Notes: generated by a model not told the origin, from the letters alone. Shown: positions 36,261-48,689, counted from the first letter of the stretch. The stretch is 64,000 nt of DNA from Delphinus delphis (GCF_949987515.2 NC_082684.1:49690006-49754005), one strand, 5' to 3'. Numbers and translations are program-made.

Positions 36261-36925
36261 CGTAGCTTAAATCCATTTTTCTGAACAATATTGATGATCG
36301 CTACTAATCTTACTTAGGATGGAAAATTGACCTGTAAATAGTGGATCCTAACAAACCTTTCAATGCTGGGGGGAAGAAAAATCGAAGTATGTTTTAGAAG
36401 CTATTTAAGATAACCCAAAGAGTTTCTCTTTTGTCAATGAAGAGGATCATTTATTAGAATAATAAGATTGTGTTTTAATTTGTTCTCAGAATAATTGAAG
36501 CCATAGTAGTGAGAGAGAGAGTTATGTTAAGGATAATTCAGTGTCCTTATATTTAGGCTTTATAAGTTAAATGTTAGGACTGTCAGAGAAGTAATATGTG
36601 GATTTATCATGAATATGAAAGGATCGCATGCATCTCAAACTCATAGTCAAACCAAGCACGTCTGCACACAAGTTCTTCTTCCTACAAACTTATGGCATCA
36701 TGAGTTGACCAGAAAGGACATGTGTATTTCGAGCCTTATGGTATTCATGCCTTCCTAAAGGACGGGACATTTCTAAGGGTAGGTGGAGGTACTAGCAGAG
36801 GTGGTGTGAGCCATCCCATTTTGTACTCCATGGGCCCAATCATTCCTCCTCCCTCTGAGAAATTACCACTTTTCAGATTAGGCATACATTTCCCCCTAAA
36901 GGACCTTCAACCAGACACATCCTTT

Positions 36926-37108
36926 ATTTTATTTTATTTTTTTATTGAAGTATAATTGATTTACAATGTTGTGTTAATTTCTGCTGTACAACAAAGTGAT
37001 CGTTATACATATATATGCATTCCTTTGTATATTCTTTTCCATTATGATTTATCAGAGGATACTGAATCTAGTTCCCTGTGCTATACAGTAGGACCTTGTT
37101 ATTTATCA
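36926..37108 (-). mobile_element. 5'-truncated LINE-1 tail (minus strand)
   Basis: Reverse L1 3' end: tttattgaagtataattg, tttctgctgtacaacaaag, gttccctgtgctatacagta. The flanking words aaccagacacatcctt (36909) and aaccagacacatcttt (37110) form a near-perfect target duplication. Confidence 0.92.
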
Positions 37109-37124
37109 AACCAGACACATCTTT

Positions 37125-37524
37125 TAAATTACAATGATGTCATTGTGAGAGGGCACACAGATCAGAGTTAGCGGATGCCATGTGGCCAGATTTCAGGTGC
37201 TGCTGGGTATCTGCAACAGAAGTGAAGTGACAACACGGTCAGAGGAAGGGTTGAGAGATGACGGTCTTCATCCAAGGCAGCAATAGCTCCCAATATCAAG
37301 TATTACAGAAAATTGAGTGAAATATTTCTAGTAGTCAACTATAAGATCCTTGAGGGTTTTGTGGGTATCTGTTTAAATTCAGAGATTCAGTTGAAAGACA
37401 AACAAAGTAATCTGAAAAAATACTAACCCCACAGCATGGGGTCTTAGTAAACAAAGATTAATTATATACAAGGAGTATTTATCCTTGGGGAAAAAAATGT
37501 TTATTTTAAAATAAAAAGCGTAAA
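37125..37524. other. TRIM9: Intronic sequence, nothing recognised
   Basis: Ordinary sequence between two L1 pieces. Confidence 0.5.
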
Positions 37525-38125
37525 GTATCTCCAGTAAAATATACAAACCTTAAATTTACAGCTCGATGAATTTTTATATATACACAAACTTTTACACTTA
37601 TATATATGTTTCTACCACCCAGATCAAGATGTAGAACATATCCCTACACATAACACTTTCACCATTTTCCTGACTTCCATTATCATGGATTAGTTCTGCC
37701 TTTTCTTAAACTTTACATAAATACAATAGATATATTTTTGTGTCTCACTTCTTTTGATCAGCATAATGTTTTAAAACTCATTTATGCTTTGCATATATCA
37801 TTATCTTGAATGTGTTCATTGCTAAGCAGTATTCTATTGTATGAATATACAGAATTTATTTATCCATGTTACTATTGATAGACATCTGGGCAGTTTCCAG
37901 CTTGGGGCTATTATAAATAAAGCTGCTATGAACATTTTATCTAAGTCTTTTGTGGACATATGCTGTCATGTCGGGTAGCTGTATATTTAACTTGCCTAGA
38001 AAGTGTCAGTTTTCTCAAGTGGTTTTGCCATTTTAACTCTCATTAGCCTCTGTGAGGCTCTCCATCCGCACCAGCACTCAGTGTTGTCAGTCTAGTGGGT
38101 GGGTAGTGGTCTCTCTGTGTGTGCC
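37525..38125 (-). mobile_element. Old LINE-1 3' region (minus strand)
   Basis: Reverse L1M landmarks: ccagatcaagatgtagaac, cttttgatcagcataatg, gacatctgggcagtttcc, gggctattataaataaag, and ctcattagcctctgtgagg. Confidence 0.8.
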
Positions 38126-38825
38126 CTTTTTTCTAAAGAAGCTTTTTAGAGAAGCTGTGCTAATATCTGCCTCAATGTTATAGGAGGGTCCTGAGGTCAG
38201 AATAAAAATTCAGATATTGTGATTAACACTTCCCAGCCTCCCAATGACCCCATGACTTTGAAAAATGTAGCTTTTCCAAGATAAGTAAAATTTCAAGTGA
38301 GCTGAGATTTCAGGGTATATATAAACTGATGGTCATAACAGGTTCAAGTGGAAAGGAACACTGGTATCCAAAACACACGTCAGTTTAGGCTTGAACAAAT
38401 AGCCACTTGCTCTGAAGAGACCAAAAATCTGTTTCCGGTCCCTGTTTTAAAAAAGCTGAAATTCAATAGCTGACTCCAGCCTCATGGGGAAGCTTCGCCC
38501 TTGGTGATTAGCCGCAGGGCTATTGAGACAGCTCAATCTCCCAGAATTTCTAGTTTATGAGGAGGTCAGGTGCCTCAGATACTTCACATGTGTATGGAAA
38601 GGGCTGAATAGCCAATTACGGTTCCTTAACCTTGAAATGTGTCCGCAGATTTCACTGGGCCAAATTCTTTGTGGTCATTCTCCTTTTCTTTGGAAGCTAG
38701 TCCAATGTCAAAGGGAGAACAGAGGATGCATATTCTAAATACATTTACAATATATAAGATGAAGCAATCTGGCCATTGCCCAAGGGAGTGAGCCTCCAGC
38801 TTCTAACTGACTGCCTTCTCAGGTG
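38126..38825. other. TRIM9: Intronic sequence, nothing recognised
   Basis: No repeat or exon recognised. Confidence 0.5.
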
Positions 38826-39285
38826 TGTTAGGTTTCTATTACCACAACCCTTCATGACTTAAAACAATGCCGATTTTTTAATCTTATAGTTCTGTAGGTT
38901 AAAAGTCCAACACACAGGGCTGAGTCCCTTCTGGATACTCTGGGGAGAATCAGTTTCCTTGCCTTTTTCATTTTCTAGAGGCCACCTGTGTCTGTTGGCT
39001 CATGGCCAGCTTCAGAGCCTGCAATGTGGCTTCTCCCTGATCCTTCTTCTCTCGTCACATCTCTCTCTCATTGACTGTAGCCCAGAAGGTCCTCTACTTT
39101 TAAGGACTGATGTGATTAGAATGGGCTCATCAGGATAATCCAGGATGATCTCCCCAAACCAAGGTCCATAACCTTAATCACATCTACAGAGTTTTTTTTG
39201 CCATGTGAGGTAAGATGACACAGGTTCCAAGGATTAGGGCATGAACATTTGGGGAAGGGGCATTATTCTGCATACTACAGCAAGA
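38826..39285 (-). mobile_element. MLT1-type LTR (ERVL-MaLR)
   Basis: Minus-strand solo LTR remnant: gttaggtttctattaccac at one end, ctctggggagaatcagtttc, gataatccaggatgatctcc, gccatgtgaggtaagatgac, and ggggcattattctgcatact at the other. A second, separate copy of the type seen at 15918-16570. No retroviral internal sequence. Confidence 0.7.
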
Positions 39286-40239
39286 AATAGAATCAACACC
39301 CAGGGATTGAACCTGGTCACCCTGATTCTGATGGCTGAGCCCTGCTCTCAGTGACACTACTAAGGCACAGGTGCTCCCTTGGAGTGAACATTCATTAATG
39401 CTGCGTAATGGTGTAGATTCCACAAGTGTGACTTTTATTCCTCCCAAGGTGTCACAAAAGCTGAAGAATAGATGGTATGACACCTCTTGTATTTGTTTCC
39501 CAGTAAAGTTTAAAGGAAACTTGTGACTTTAATCTCAGTTGCAGGATTGCTTAGCTGTGAGCTATTCTTTGATGTTATGAAAAATATTTTTAAAAGAGTT
39601 AGAGACCACTGTATCTTGCCATGCAACTCATAACTTAATACTGGAAAAAAAGACACTGAAATTATTGAATGTTCAGAACATAAGAAGAGTCTGCCAGAGC
39701 CATCCTGATGTAAGCACTTAAGTGCAAAAAAGCCTCTTCTTTCTTTTATGATCTGGCCACCATTGTGATTTACCTTTGAAAGTATATTAGAGTTGGGAAG
39801 GATTCTATTCTGGGTCTAGGAGGTACAGGATAGGGAGAAGGGAAAAAAGTATTGCTGGTTTTCCAAGTTCCATCTAAGAACAATATTTCTAGTAGGAACA
39901 ATGTTATAAAGAGTATGTGGGTTTCCTACCTCACCCAAATAATCATATTTTTGACTGTAATATATTTTTACAAATTATTTCTCCTCATTAATATCTAGAT
40001 AAATTATAAATTCAGTTTCAGTTTCCAGTTTGATCCAAGGATTATTTAGAACGGTATTTTTTAACTTCTGAGAGATACATTAAGTGAAGCATTTGGGGTA
40101 CTGTAGTGGGAAAGGAGAGTCCAAGTTATTAGTTAATTTTGACTCAGTAATGGACAAATGTAGGTTTACATGTGATGAAGATGGGAAAGTAGCAGCTTGC
40201 AAATGGAAAAACATAGCAAAACATCCAAATTAATTGGTG
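39286..40239. other. TRIM9: Intronic sequence, nothing recognised
   Basis: No repeat or exon recognised. Confidence 0.5.
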
Positions 40240-41000
40240 AGTGCGATTAAGATATTGAAAGAAATCTGATAAAGCCACACATTTTTTAAAAAGGAAAAAT
40301 GGATTATAACAAAGAGAAATATAAACAATATTGATGGAATACAGTCAACTATATCAATTAATACCATAAGTGTAAATAGCCCAAATTTCCCTATGGTAAT
40401 AAAAAAAAGTCAGATTGAGTTAAAAACAAAAGTAGTTTTAAAATGAAAGATGAGCAAAATTTTACACGAGAGACAGGAGGGTATATATATAGTAGTATCA
40501 TATGAAATTGAATTCAAGGCCAAAAGAACTAAGTGAAACATAGAAGGATAAGATCTAGTGTTAAAAGGTATAAAGAAGATATAACAAAGAAGAAAGCCAC
40601 AGATACAGAAAGGAAAAACTCCTAAAAATAAAGGAGAACATGATCCTTGTGGGAAATTTGATATCTATTTGTTTTAGAAAATTATGTCAAGTAGACAGAT
40701 AATGAACAAAAATATAAAGTATCTTAATAACCCAATTAATAAGTTCAAGTATGTTTACAAATATGTTACAAAGGTTTATATTATGCATATCATCTTTATA
40801 TTATACATATCCTGTCCTGTAAGAAGAGAGGATATTCATCTCTTATGCCTGTTACATGTTTACCAGAAGCTATCATGTACTTGTATCTGTCCGCAAAATA
40901 ATGATTATAAATTCGAAAGAGTAGAGATTTTGTGAACCAGACATTCTGACCATAATCTACTAAAACTAGCAACCTACGACTTCACTTCCTCTCCAACAGG
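40240..41000 (+). mobile_element. Probable very old LINE-1 fragment
   Basis: Faint resemblance to the L1 ORF2 start and following region (atcaattaataccataagtg, gtaaatagcccaaat, gaatgaacaaaa-like words, attctgaccataatctact). Too diverged to place precisely. Confidence 0.45.
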
Positions 41001-41224
41001 CAACCTGAATTTTCCAGATCTCTTGGGGACCCTAAGGTAAGCAAACACGTGTGGTGAGGCCAGCCTTGTCTAGTCATCAGCAGTGGGAAGAAACTAGCTT
41101 CTGTAATTAAACACTTAGGTAGCACCCCATGGACGAGGACCTCTTCTAAGGGCTTCACAAATAATACCAGTGAGAACTTATACCTTAACTAGGAAAAGAT
41201 CGATAAGAAGCTTTTGAAAAAAAC

Positions 41225-42180
41225 CCACCCACCCACGCTGGTAATTTTAAAATGCAAATTTTAAAAATGAGGTTCCATTCTTTGCCTATCAGATTACAAA
41301 GATAGATACAAATTATAATATTTAGAGTGAGATATACAGACAATAATACTTGCCTATATATTACCTTCAGCAGGAGTGTAAATTAGAAGATTACCTAGAG
41401 GGACCTTTTGATAACATGATTTTTAAAACCTTCTAACTATGAAAGTTTGCTGATCAAGCAATTTCACTTTTGGAAATAATCAAGAATGTGTCCAAATACT
41501 TCCTACACGAATTTCATTTTGGCTCTTTGCAACAAAATGGAAACAAACTAAATATCCTAAAATAGGAGATTATTTAACTAAATTATGATGCACCTGCACA
41601 GTGGGTTACCCTACAGTTTATCGGTGAATAGCACAGATTCTGGCCACAGACTTCCTAGGTTTGAATCTCTGCTCTGCTTCTTAACAACTGTATGACTTTG
41701 GACCACTTAACCTCCCTTGCCTTCAATCTCTCACCTATAAAAAATATGAATAATAATAGTAACCACCTTTGCTGGGTTATTTTGTGAAAAAGATGAGTTA
41801 ATATGTGTAAAGCTTTGTGAGAAGTGTCTGCCATGTAGTAAATGTTATCAAAGTGTTATATAGCTATTATATAGTCAGATAGATAGTCAGTGTACTTAGT
41901 CAGGTGGAAAAATATTTATAGCATATTAAACGAAAAGATCATATTTCAAGACATCAATAAGTATATGACTTGATCCCAATTTTGTTGATATACACTATAT
42001 GGAGACATATGTAATTGACTATAAGTGTATACAAAATTTCAAAAGATAAACATCAAGGGTTCATTATCAAGGCTATTAGTAGTATGTCTCTGGTGAGATT
42101 GAGGGTTTTCTTTTTTCCTTCTAAGTCTCTTTATTCTCTGATTTTTCTGAAATGAGCATATTCTGCCTTTGAAATAAGGT
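41225..42180 (+). mobile_element. Old LINE-1/HAL1-type fragment interrupted by a MIR
   Basis: Words such as ggagattatttaactaaatt, atgatgcacctgcacagtgg and, after the MIR, ggtggaaaaatatttatagc and gacttgatcccaattttg fit an old half-L1-type element. The MIR at 41626-41855 lies between the two parts. Confidence 0.65.
41626..41855 (+). mobile_element. MIR SINE
   Basis: Sense MIR: tagcacagattctggccaca, ggtttgaatctctgctctgc, gtatgactttggaccactta, and a tail around gccatgtagtaaatgtt. Confidence 0.9.
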
Positions 42181-43389
42181 GGGAAAAGTTTTTTCTTAAA
42201 ACAAATAAAAAGTCTTGCTCTTGCCAATTCTCCTCACTGGAAATTTGAAGGGGTGAGTAAGAAGTCATTCCTGTTTTGAGCACTTAAAACTTGAGTCTCT
42301 GAAAAAGCACAAAGCGTTTCTATATGAAAAATAGTTCAGTGCTTTTTTACCTTTTCATGTATATTTCTAAGATCATGTTTTAAACTATTTAGTGAAAAGT
42401 GCTTATTTTAGAACTGAGAGTTTCTATCTGAGGTATTTAAATACTATTAAGAACTGAAAATTTATAGATCTTAAATCTGTTTTGCTTGTCTTAAAACAAT
42501 TCCCTGGTAGTAGCAGACAAAGCAGAATGCTGTAATACCACCTGGAAGAACATGATGGACCAGTGTGGACGTGAAGGCAGCCAGGGGGATCCACAGAGAA
42601 AATAGCTTTCTGGAAAATCACTCAGAGCCTGCTGGTTGGGGCCCTAGAATTCTCCTAGGAGAAAAGGCAACACACACACAAAGGAGATCTATCCTGTACT
42701 CCATCTCCAGGATGTAAAATCCAATATTTGCACGAAGGCTTAGCCCAAGGAAGGCATATTTCTGATTCTTGGCTGTAAATACTTAGTAACTGCCTAACAA
42801 CACACATGTGGTGGCTTAGAATATCCACAGAAAGGCGAGCTCTGCCTTGGGAAGAGTGGTGTTGACCTTACAGCCTGTGTGCCTGCTACTTTATTAAAGT
42901 TTCAAGCCTTCAATCACAACAGTTTCTGCATGAATTCTTTCACAGCTTGCAGCACTCTGAGCAAAAGCCATAGAGACATTGAAAATCAATTTCCACCAAG
43001 AAACTATGAACGCTGGGGTGAGGCAACAGTTATTTTGCTTTGCGATGAGGTAAAAAGTGGCTCCTCTATTTCATTGCTGAAAAAACCTTCAGTGTTGATT
43101 TGCATCTCCATTTTGAGTGTTTTCTGTCTAAGACAGAGAAAGATCTGAAGTTTAGTGGATAAAGGCTGTGCAGAGAACCTCTGGAATCAAACTCTGGCCA
43201 GAACTGGCTATGTCTTACTAGGAAAGCAGATACTTCTCATTTTCCCTGAGAAGTGGAGAAGCTACATTTCTGTTGTTAGTTGTTAGAATATTCCAGCTTT
43301 CTTCTGCTTTATTAGAGAGCCTATGGGAGAGAACTTTTAAAGGGGACATTATTAAGCTCAGAATGGTGGAAGTTTCAATGCAATGATGG
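42181..43389. other. TRIM9: Intronic sequence, little recognised
   Basis: No definite element. A faint MIR-like stretch is visible near 43155-43235. Confidence 0.45.
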
Positions 43390-43500
43390 TTCCTTGAGGC
43401 AAGAGATTATGTCTACTGTCTTTATTATTGTTTTCCTGGCATGAATCACTGTGCCTGGTCCATGGTAAAAATGGAAGGTTGATTAAATTAATAAATCATG
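43390..43500 (+). mobile_element. L2 3' terminal fragment
   Basis: Matches the L2 end in style: gaggcaagagattatgtcta, cactgtgcctggtccatgg, and an attaataaatc tail. Confidence 0.6.
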
Positions 43501-43515
43501 AAGGGAAAGTTATAA

Positions 43516-43790
43516 TTGCTATCTGTATTAATCAGTTTTGCTGCAGTAACAAACAACCCCCAAAATCTCAGTGGCTTATAAACCAAAGGTTTATTTCTTG
43601 CTCATATTATATCATAGGAAGTAGTCTGAAGTTCCATTATACATGTCTTCTTTCTAAGGGCCACAGCCACCACGTGGGATATGCCCTGTGGCATGCTGAC
43701 CTGACTTATACCAGCCCACAGCTCAAAAGAGTTGATGGTGCACATCTCTCCCCAACTCTGTTCAGTGATGCCATGTTGGTGGCCTAAAAT
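43516..43790. mobile_element. Old interspersed repeat, family not assigned
   Basis: Opens with ctgcagtaacaaacaacccc, caaaatctcagtggcttata and ggtttatttcttgctcatat, typical of the antisense end of a common placental LTR-like repeat. Confidence 0.55.
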
Positions 43791-44183
43791 TAACTATGTA
43801 TTTACAACATGGGAATTGGCAAACACTGCAAATCAAAATTTGTTTGTTTCTTGGTTTTGTTTTTTGAGGGCCAGTTTATCAATACATCCCTGGATCTGTG
43901 TGACAAAGAGCAAAAGAGCTGGTAGAAAATCACAAGGCCTCTTTAAGCTAAAGCAAACCACATGGCCAAGGGTGACAATGGGGCAAGAATACATGCTCCA
44001 TCTACAGGAGGTCCTCCAAGTCCTGTGGCAAAGATGGGGAGGGAACAAACAATTGTAAATACTACAATATACCCAACTGTCTAGATAATTGTAATTGACC
44101 AAACCCCACATTGGGACATGTGGTATGACAAAGTGTTTTAATGATTTATGTATGTGTATTTTAACATAATTCTCATTGTAAAA
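43791..44183. other. TRIM9: Intronic sequence, nothing recognised
   Basis: No repeat or exon recognised. Confidence 0.5.
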
Positions 44184-44783
44184 ACAATACTATTTATTAA
44201 ATGCTTATAATATGCCATGTGTTGTATAGAACTTTATATAGTACATAATCCTCATCACAGTACTATGATACAGGTACCGTGATTATCCACGTGTTGCAGA
44301 TGAGGAAACTGAAGCCTAGAAAATTGTTTTTTTAGATAGGGTCCGCTGGACACAGATTCAGAGAGTTGAATAGGGATGGTTAGCTGCTCAGTTGTCTCCA
44401 TAGATCCACCTCCAAGGAAGTGAGAAGGCCAGGATTGAGCAGAGGGAGGAGTTGACCTGCAGGAGCCTCAGCCAATCCTGCAGGGAGTTCTGGAGCTGGG
44501 ATGACCCTTCAGGATTATTCTCAAAACAAGGTAAGGGGGTCCCAGCTGATCCCTATCCATGGGACATCCCTGAAAGGAGGCATAGCCTTGAGCAACCCAG
44601 TTTGCTATGGCCAAGAGCAATTCCTAGCATAATTTATCAACAGCAGATAGTCCCAGCTGGAGGAAGGGTGCAGCAGCCTGGAAAGGGAACCTGGGCAGAG
44701 CACCAGAGAATGCACTGTGGTTAGGTGATATGTCCAGGGCCACACAGCTAGTAAAAGGCTAGGATTGAAACCCACATCCACCT
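44184..44783 (-). mobile_element. MIR SINE (minus strand) split by an unidentified insert
   Basis: The MIR runs from tatttattaaatgcttat to gaggaaactgaagcctag (44184-44325) and resumes as ggttaggtgatatgtccagg, ccacacagctagtaaaagg (44720-44783). The two halves are consecutive in the MIR consensus. The 394 bp between them (44326-44719) match no repeat I know. Confidence 0.8.
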
Positions 44784-44787
44784 GCAA

Positions 44788-44985
44788 AGGAGGCAAGAGT
44801 ATACAATGGAGAAAAGACAGTCTCTTCAATACATGGTGCTGGGAAAACTAGACAGATACATGTAAAAGGATGAAATTAGAACATTATCTAACACCATATA
44901 CAAAAATAAACTCAAAATGGATTAAAGACCTAAATGTAAGGCCAGATACTATAAAATTCATAGAGGAAAACATAGACAGACACTT
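44788..44985 (+). mobile_element. Short internal LINE-1 ORF2 fragment
   Basis: About 200 bp closely resembling 28390-28580 of the large L1 (ggagaaaagacagtctcttc, caaaaataaactcaaaatgg, gacctaaatgtaagg). It has neither the L1 5' nor 3' end and no A-tail, which is unusual for a simple target-primed insertion. Confidence 0.88.
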
Positions 44986-45268
44986 TAAGGGAGACTAGGG
45001 TCATCCCAGGGATGCAGTCTTGAGCTATTAGAAAGTATGTTAGTGTTTGTTCAAGTTTTTGTAGGCCAAAATTGAGTCCTATAAAGTAAACAAGAGGACT
45101 CAGAGGAGCCTGGCTAGATAGAGTTTGGTCAAGGAGAGACTCTTTGTCGCAACCAATTAGCAATAAGCAGCAGTTTAGTGGACCAGTGCCCTACCCTTAA
45201 GACCACTGTGATACAAGCCTCATCCAAAGCTAAGGGCCTCCCCATACACCACTGACGAGATAGCTCAT
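44986..45268. other. TRIM9: Intronic sequence, nothing recognised
   Basis: Ordinary sequence between the L1 fragment and the CA-rich block. Confidence 0.5.
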
Positions 45269-45448
45269 ACACACACAGTCACATACTCTCACACACTCTA
45301 TACTCACGTTCACACTCACATATACACTCACATTTACATACAATCACACGTAGGCTTTCGCACACACATATGCATACACACTCACATACACAGCCTCGCA
45401 CACACATGTTCTCACACTCACATGCACTCACACACACACACTTGCCCC
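45269..45448. repeat. CA/CTCACA-rich low-complexity block
   Basis: About 180 bp of imperfect cacaca, actcaca and acatac units with longer-range irregularity (cactcacatacac, cacactcacatgcactc). An imperfect microsatellite or minisatellite. Confidence 0.92.
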
Positions 45449-46124
45449 TGGACTGTGTGTTTCAGTTCCCAGGCCCAGCTACTCAGTTTGAAGATTGCAG
45501 CCCCAGCCCTGCTGTTAAGTAAGAGACAGGGTGGCAGCTCCAAGCAGGCCAGCCTCTGAGGCCTCCCACCCATCTAACTACCGTGAGCTGGGGCTGGGAT
45601 AGATCCAGGATCTCCCACCAACAGACCAGAGGAAAGAGCCCTTCGTGGGGGGAGGAAAGGTACAGGCAGGAACTGAAGTTCTAAGTGGAAGGAGAATCAG
45701 GCCCCTTGGGTAGCTCAGCTTGGAGGTTCCCCAGGTTCTACTCACTTTTCTCTTCCTTGATCTCATTCCACACTCAGCCCAGTCCCTGCCCGAGATCTCA
45801 GGTCAGTTGGTGATAAAGCCAGCATTGGACCCCAAACTAAAGCTTCTGGCCCTCTCCCATGAGACCCCTCTCTTTGACAGGGGTCCTTTTTAAAGTCACT
45901 AAAAATGCTTTAGGAAGAAAAAAAGTTGACCATTTCATAGGGTAGCTAGTCTTGCTGTGGTTTACATGTAAGCTGACTGTTAAGCATAATCAAATTCCCT
46001 AATAATCATAATCCCCTCCTCAACTCACATTCTTTCGTTTTACATACTCTCACCATGGGTTGTTTCTGTTTCTTCCTCTGTGGGTGGGGAAAGAACTCTC
46101 TTCTCAGGAGGCTGGAGCAAAGGG
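45449..46124. other. TRIM9: Intronic sequence, nothing recognised
   Basis: GC content is somewhat higher than in the rest of the intron. No repeat or exon recognised. Confidence 0.5.
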
Positions 46125-46285
46125 CACAGCTTTGGAATCAGACTAGGGTTTGTGTTCTGGCTCTTCCTTGAACCAGTGAGTGGTAAAGCCTTAACTCAGG
46201 AGTATCCACACCTTTGAACCTCTGCAAAATGGCAGGGAGGTGATTGGGGTTAAATAGGACACCTGATAAAAGCACCCGTCAGAGT
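46125..46285 (+). mobile_element. MIR SINE (degenerate)
   Basis: Sense MIR words: cagctttggaatcagactag, tctggctcttccttgaacca, acctctgcaaaatggcaggg and taaaagcaccc. Confidence 0.65.
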
Positions 46286-46831
46286 TCGTGGCTCATAAGA
46301 AATGACCAATATGTTGACACCATTTGAATTTCTTGTTTTTACTTTTTAATTATATAATGTCAGTAATGTAGTGAGAATCAAAAATCAGTATTTCTTCAAT
46401 AAAAATTGTTATTCTCCCAGTGGGCGGGGGGGGGGGTGCGGCGGGTCCTTCTGAATCGCATTGCATTGATCCTCACTTTTCTCCTGTGTTTTGTGGTGAC
46501 CTTGGTATCTGGCAAAGAGGTGGCGTGGGCCACAGTCCCAAGCGGGGTGCACTATGTCAGAGCTGCCCAGGGTGGCAGCAAGGTCGTTTGGGGGCCATCA
46601 AGGTGCCTTTACACATTTGCCGCCTCACCTATTTTGTACCAAATCTTGGTGGACCCTTTTTGACCCATCTCGTGCTTATAACTTCAGATCCCAGACAGCA
46701 AGGAAGCTTCCTTTCATTTGTTCCAATTTGTCTCCATCCAGTATTTGTAGTAAATTGAGGGGGGGAAATGACAGAAGAATAATGTTCACGGCACGGAAAG
46801 GAAAGAAGACGTGACTTTCTGTCTGGGAAAG
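46286..46831. other. TRIM9: Intronic sequence with a G-run
   Basis: Contains an 11-base G-run at 46426-46436 followed by a moderately GC-rich stretch. Overlapping short frames in three phases reflect composition only. Confidence 0.5.
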
Positions 46832-46921
46832 CTTGGTATCTAGGAGGATGCACTGAATCCGTTACCGGTTTCCTGAACCTAAATAATAGTGGTTCTGAAA
46901 AATCCTCCACAGGGGCTCCCA
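46832..46921 (-). repeat. Left arm of an unassigned 90-bp inverted repeat
   Basis: The reverse complement aligns without gaps to 49477-49566, with 7 mismatches in 90 positions by my count. The similarity stops sharply on both sides. I cannot assign it to a repeat family, and I see no matching short duplication outside the pair. Confidence 0.9.
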
Positions 46922-48439
46922 GACTGAGCTCTGACCTCTTATAACATACACTCCTTTGCGAGGCTAGGGGAGCCAGCCAGGGTAGAAGCTGGAGGGGAAA
47001 AAGCCCGGGAGAAGGAAGGGAGGAGGTGGAGTTCTTTGTTTCTCTCCTTCAAGCTCCAAACAACTTGCCATCTTTCTGGGCGATCTTGGTTATTCCGAGC
47101 ATTCTCTGAGCTCTGGACTGGAAATTTGTCAGTGCTTCTTTGGCTACATCATTGTCCCACTCCCATTCACTTTCTGATCATGACATCTTTTCAAAAGTAA
47201 ATTGGAAAACAAATATCCAAGAAATCAGGATGTCATTGCTTAGGCATTATAAACAGCTTCTGATGGCTACAGGTACAGCCAAAGATGCCAAAATGAAAAC
47301 ACATACTACGTATTTTCATCTTCAGTGTTCTGGTGTAAATTTACAGGGCTGCTCTGTGGTCCTAAATACAGAACATCTCTGTTAGCATAGAGCAGGAATG
47401 TAAATGCTTCTGGGAAACAAAATCAATCAAAAATAATGTTCTTCTACATCAGATGTGGCTTATAACTGTAATCAAAAGACTGTCCTATAAAAGCAACGCA
47501 CATATAAATCCTTACAAGAAGAGCATTGTCTAGTGATAGATAGTTTCCAGGATTTTTCATTGTCTCCTGCTCTGTTTCCACAAGGTGGCAAATCTTAAGG
47601 GAAAGGTTTCTAGATCTTTATCTTATAATGCAGTTGTTTATCAAATACCAGAACAATCATTAGCCAGGTAGAAGGCCTGCACATAGACACAAAGGGAGGA
47701 AATCCACAAATAAATTGAGTTTTGCAGTTTATGTACTGCTTTACTGTATAAAATCCAGGGAATGGTTGAGGCCAGCACTCTTTTTCTACTATAGTATAAT
47801 CTTCTTCTAAGTATATAGCAGCACCTGGTCAACAATGCTTATTGGGTGTCAGGTCTGACTTCCATTATATACACACACATTTAGTTGCAAGGCTGGACTG
47901 TAAGAAATCAGGTAGCTCCAGTTCTGTGCAGCTGAATGAATTTGACGTCTCTACTCAAACCTCCAAATGTGGTTACTAAGGCATGGGTTACAATAAAAGG
48001 GGGAAGAAAACTGTGGTAGCCCAGCCAACTCTGACTCATTTAGAAGAAGAGAGAATATGAGTTCTAAAGTCACAAGAACAAACTTTTTCCTTTAGAATAT
48101 GATTCTCCTTCTATTGCTCACTCTTCCAAATAAGACTCTCTTTACCTTTTTCATCCCCTGGGCTCCTGAAAAAGTTCTTGAGACAACTTTTAACCCAAGT
48201 TATAGTGCAGCTGGGACCCAGTAATAAATCATTGAGTAGCCCTTTCAGCAACTCACTGTAGGATCACTTTTTACTTTTTCTTTCTGGGCTGCATCGGTTT
48301 AGACTCCCAGGGTTTGAGTACCTCGATCAAAGTACAAGTGATGAAGGGTATCCTCCTGTGCCAGGAACCTGCCCTGTGAATCCCACCCCAGTCAGTTCAC
48401 AGGTGTTTGTGGGCAGGAAGGAAGAGGTGAGTAAGAGTT
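46922..48439. other. TRIM9: Spacer between the inverted-repeat arms (first part)
   Basis: No repeat, exon or transposase-like frame recognised. Confidence 0.5.
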
Positions 48440-48615
48440 AATAACAGCCGACATTTATTAGCATGCACCGTGTGCCAGCAGGGTTCTGGACTTTAGATAC
48501 AGTATCTCATGCCGTGCCCACAGCACCCAAGAATCGTAGTGTTCTTCTCATTTATGGATGAGGTCAAACTATGTGTAAGATATGAACAGCTGGTAACTGA
48601 CAGCATTTAAGAATT
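48440..48615 (-). mobile_element. MIR SINE (minus strand)
   Basis: Antisense MIR: gacatttattagcatgcacc, gtgtgccagcagggttctgg, catttatggatgaggtcaaa. Confidence 0.8.
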
Positions 48616-48689
48616 TGGAATAGTTCCCCTAACCACTATCCTTTATTAGCAGGAGCCTTCAGGCTGATGAATGCCTTAAGCCTTCACAG

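Larger units (their letters stand above)
33874..36908. other. TRIM9: Long intronic stretch without recognised mobile elements
   Basis: About 3 kb with no SINE, L1 or LTR that I can name. It contains the 23-bp-period duplication at 34277 and the candidate regulatory block at about 35830-36260. Short frames here (up to 162 codons at 34409-34897) have no recognisable domain. Confidence 0.5.

Noticed and set aside
15918..39285. Endogenous retrovirus internal genes near the MLT1-type LTRs
   Set aside because: Only solo LTR remnants are seen; no gag, pol or env-like frame lies between or next to them.
45269..45448. CRISPR-like array
   Set aside because: The spacing is irregular and the units are CA-rich simple sequence; this is a mammalian genome.
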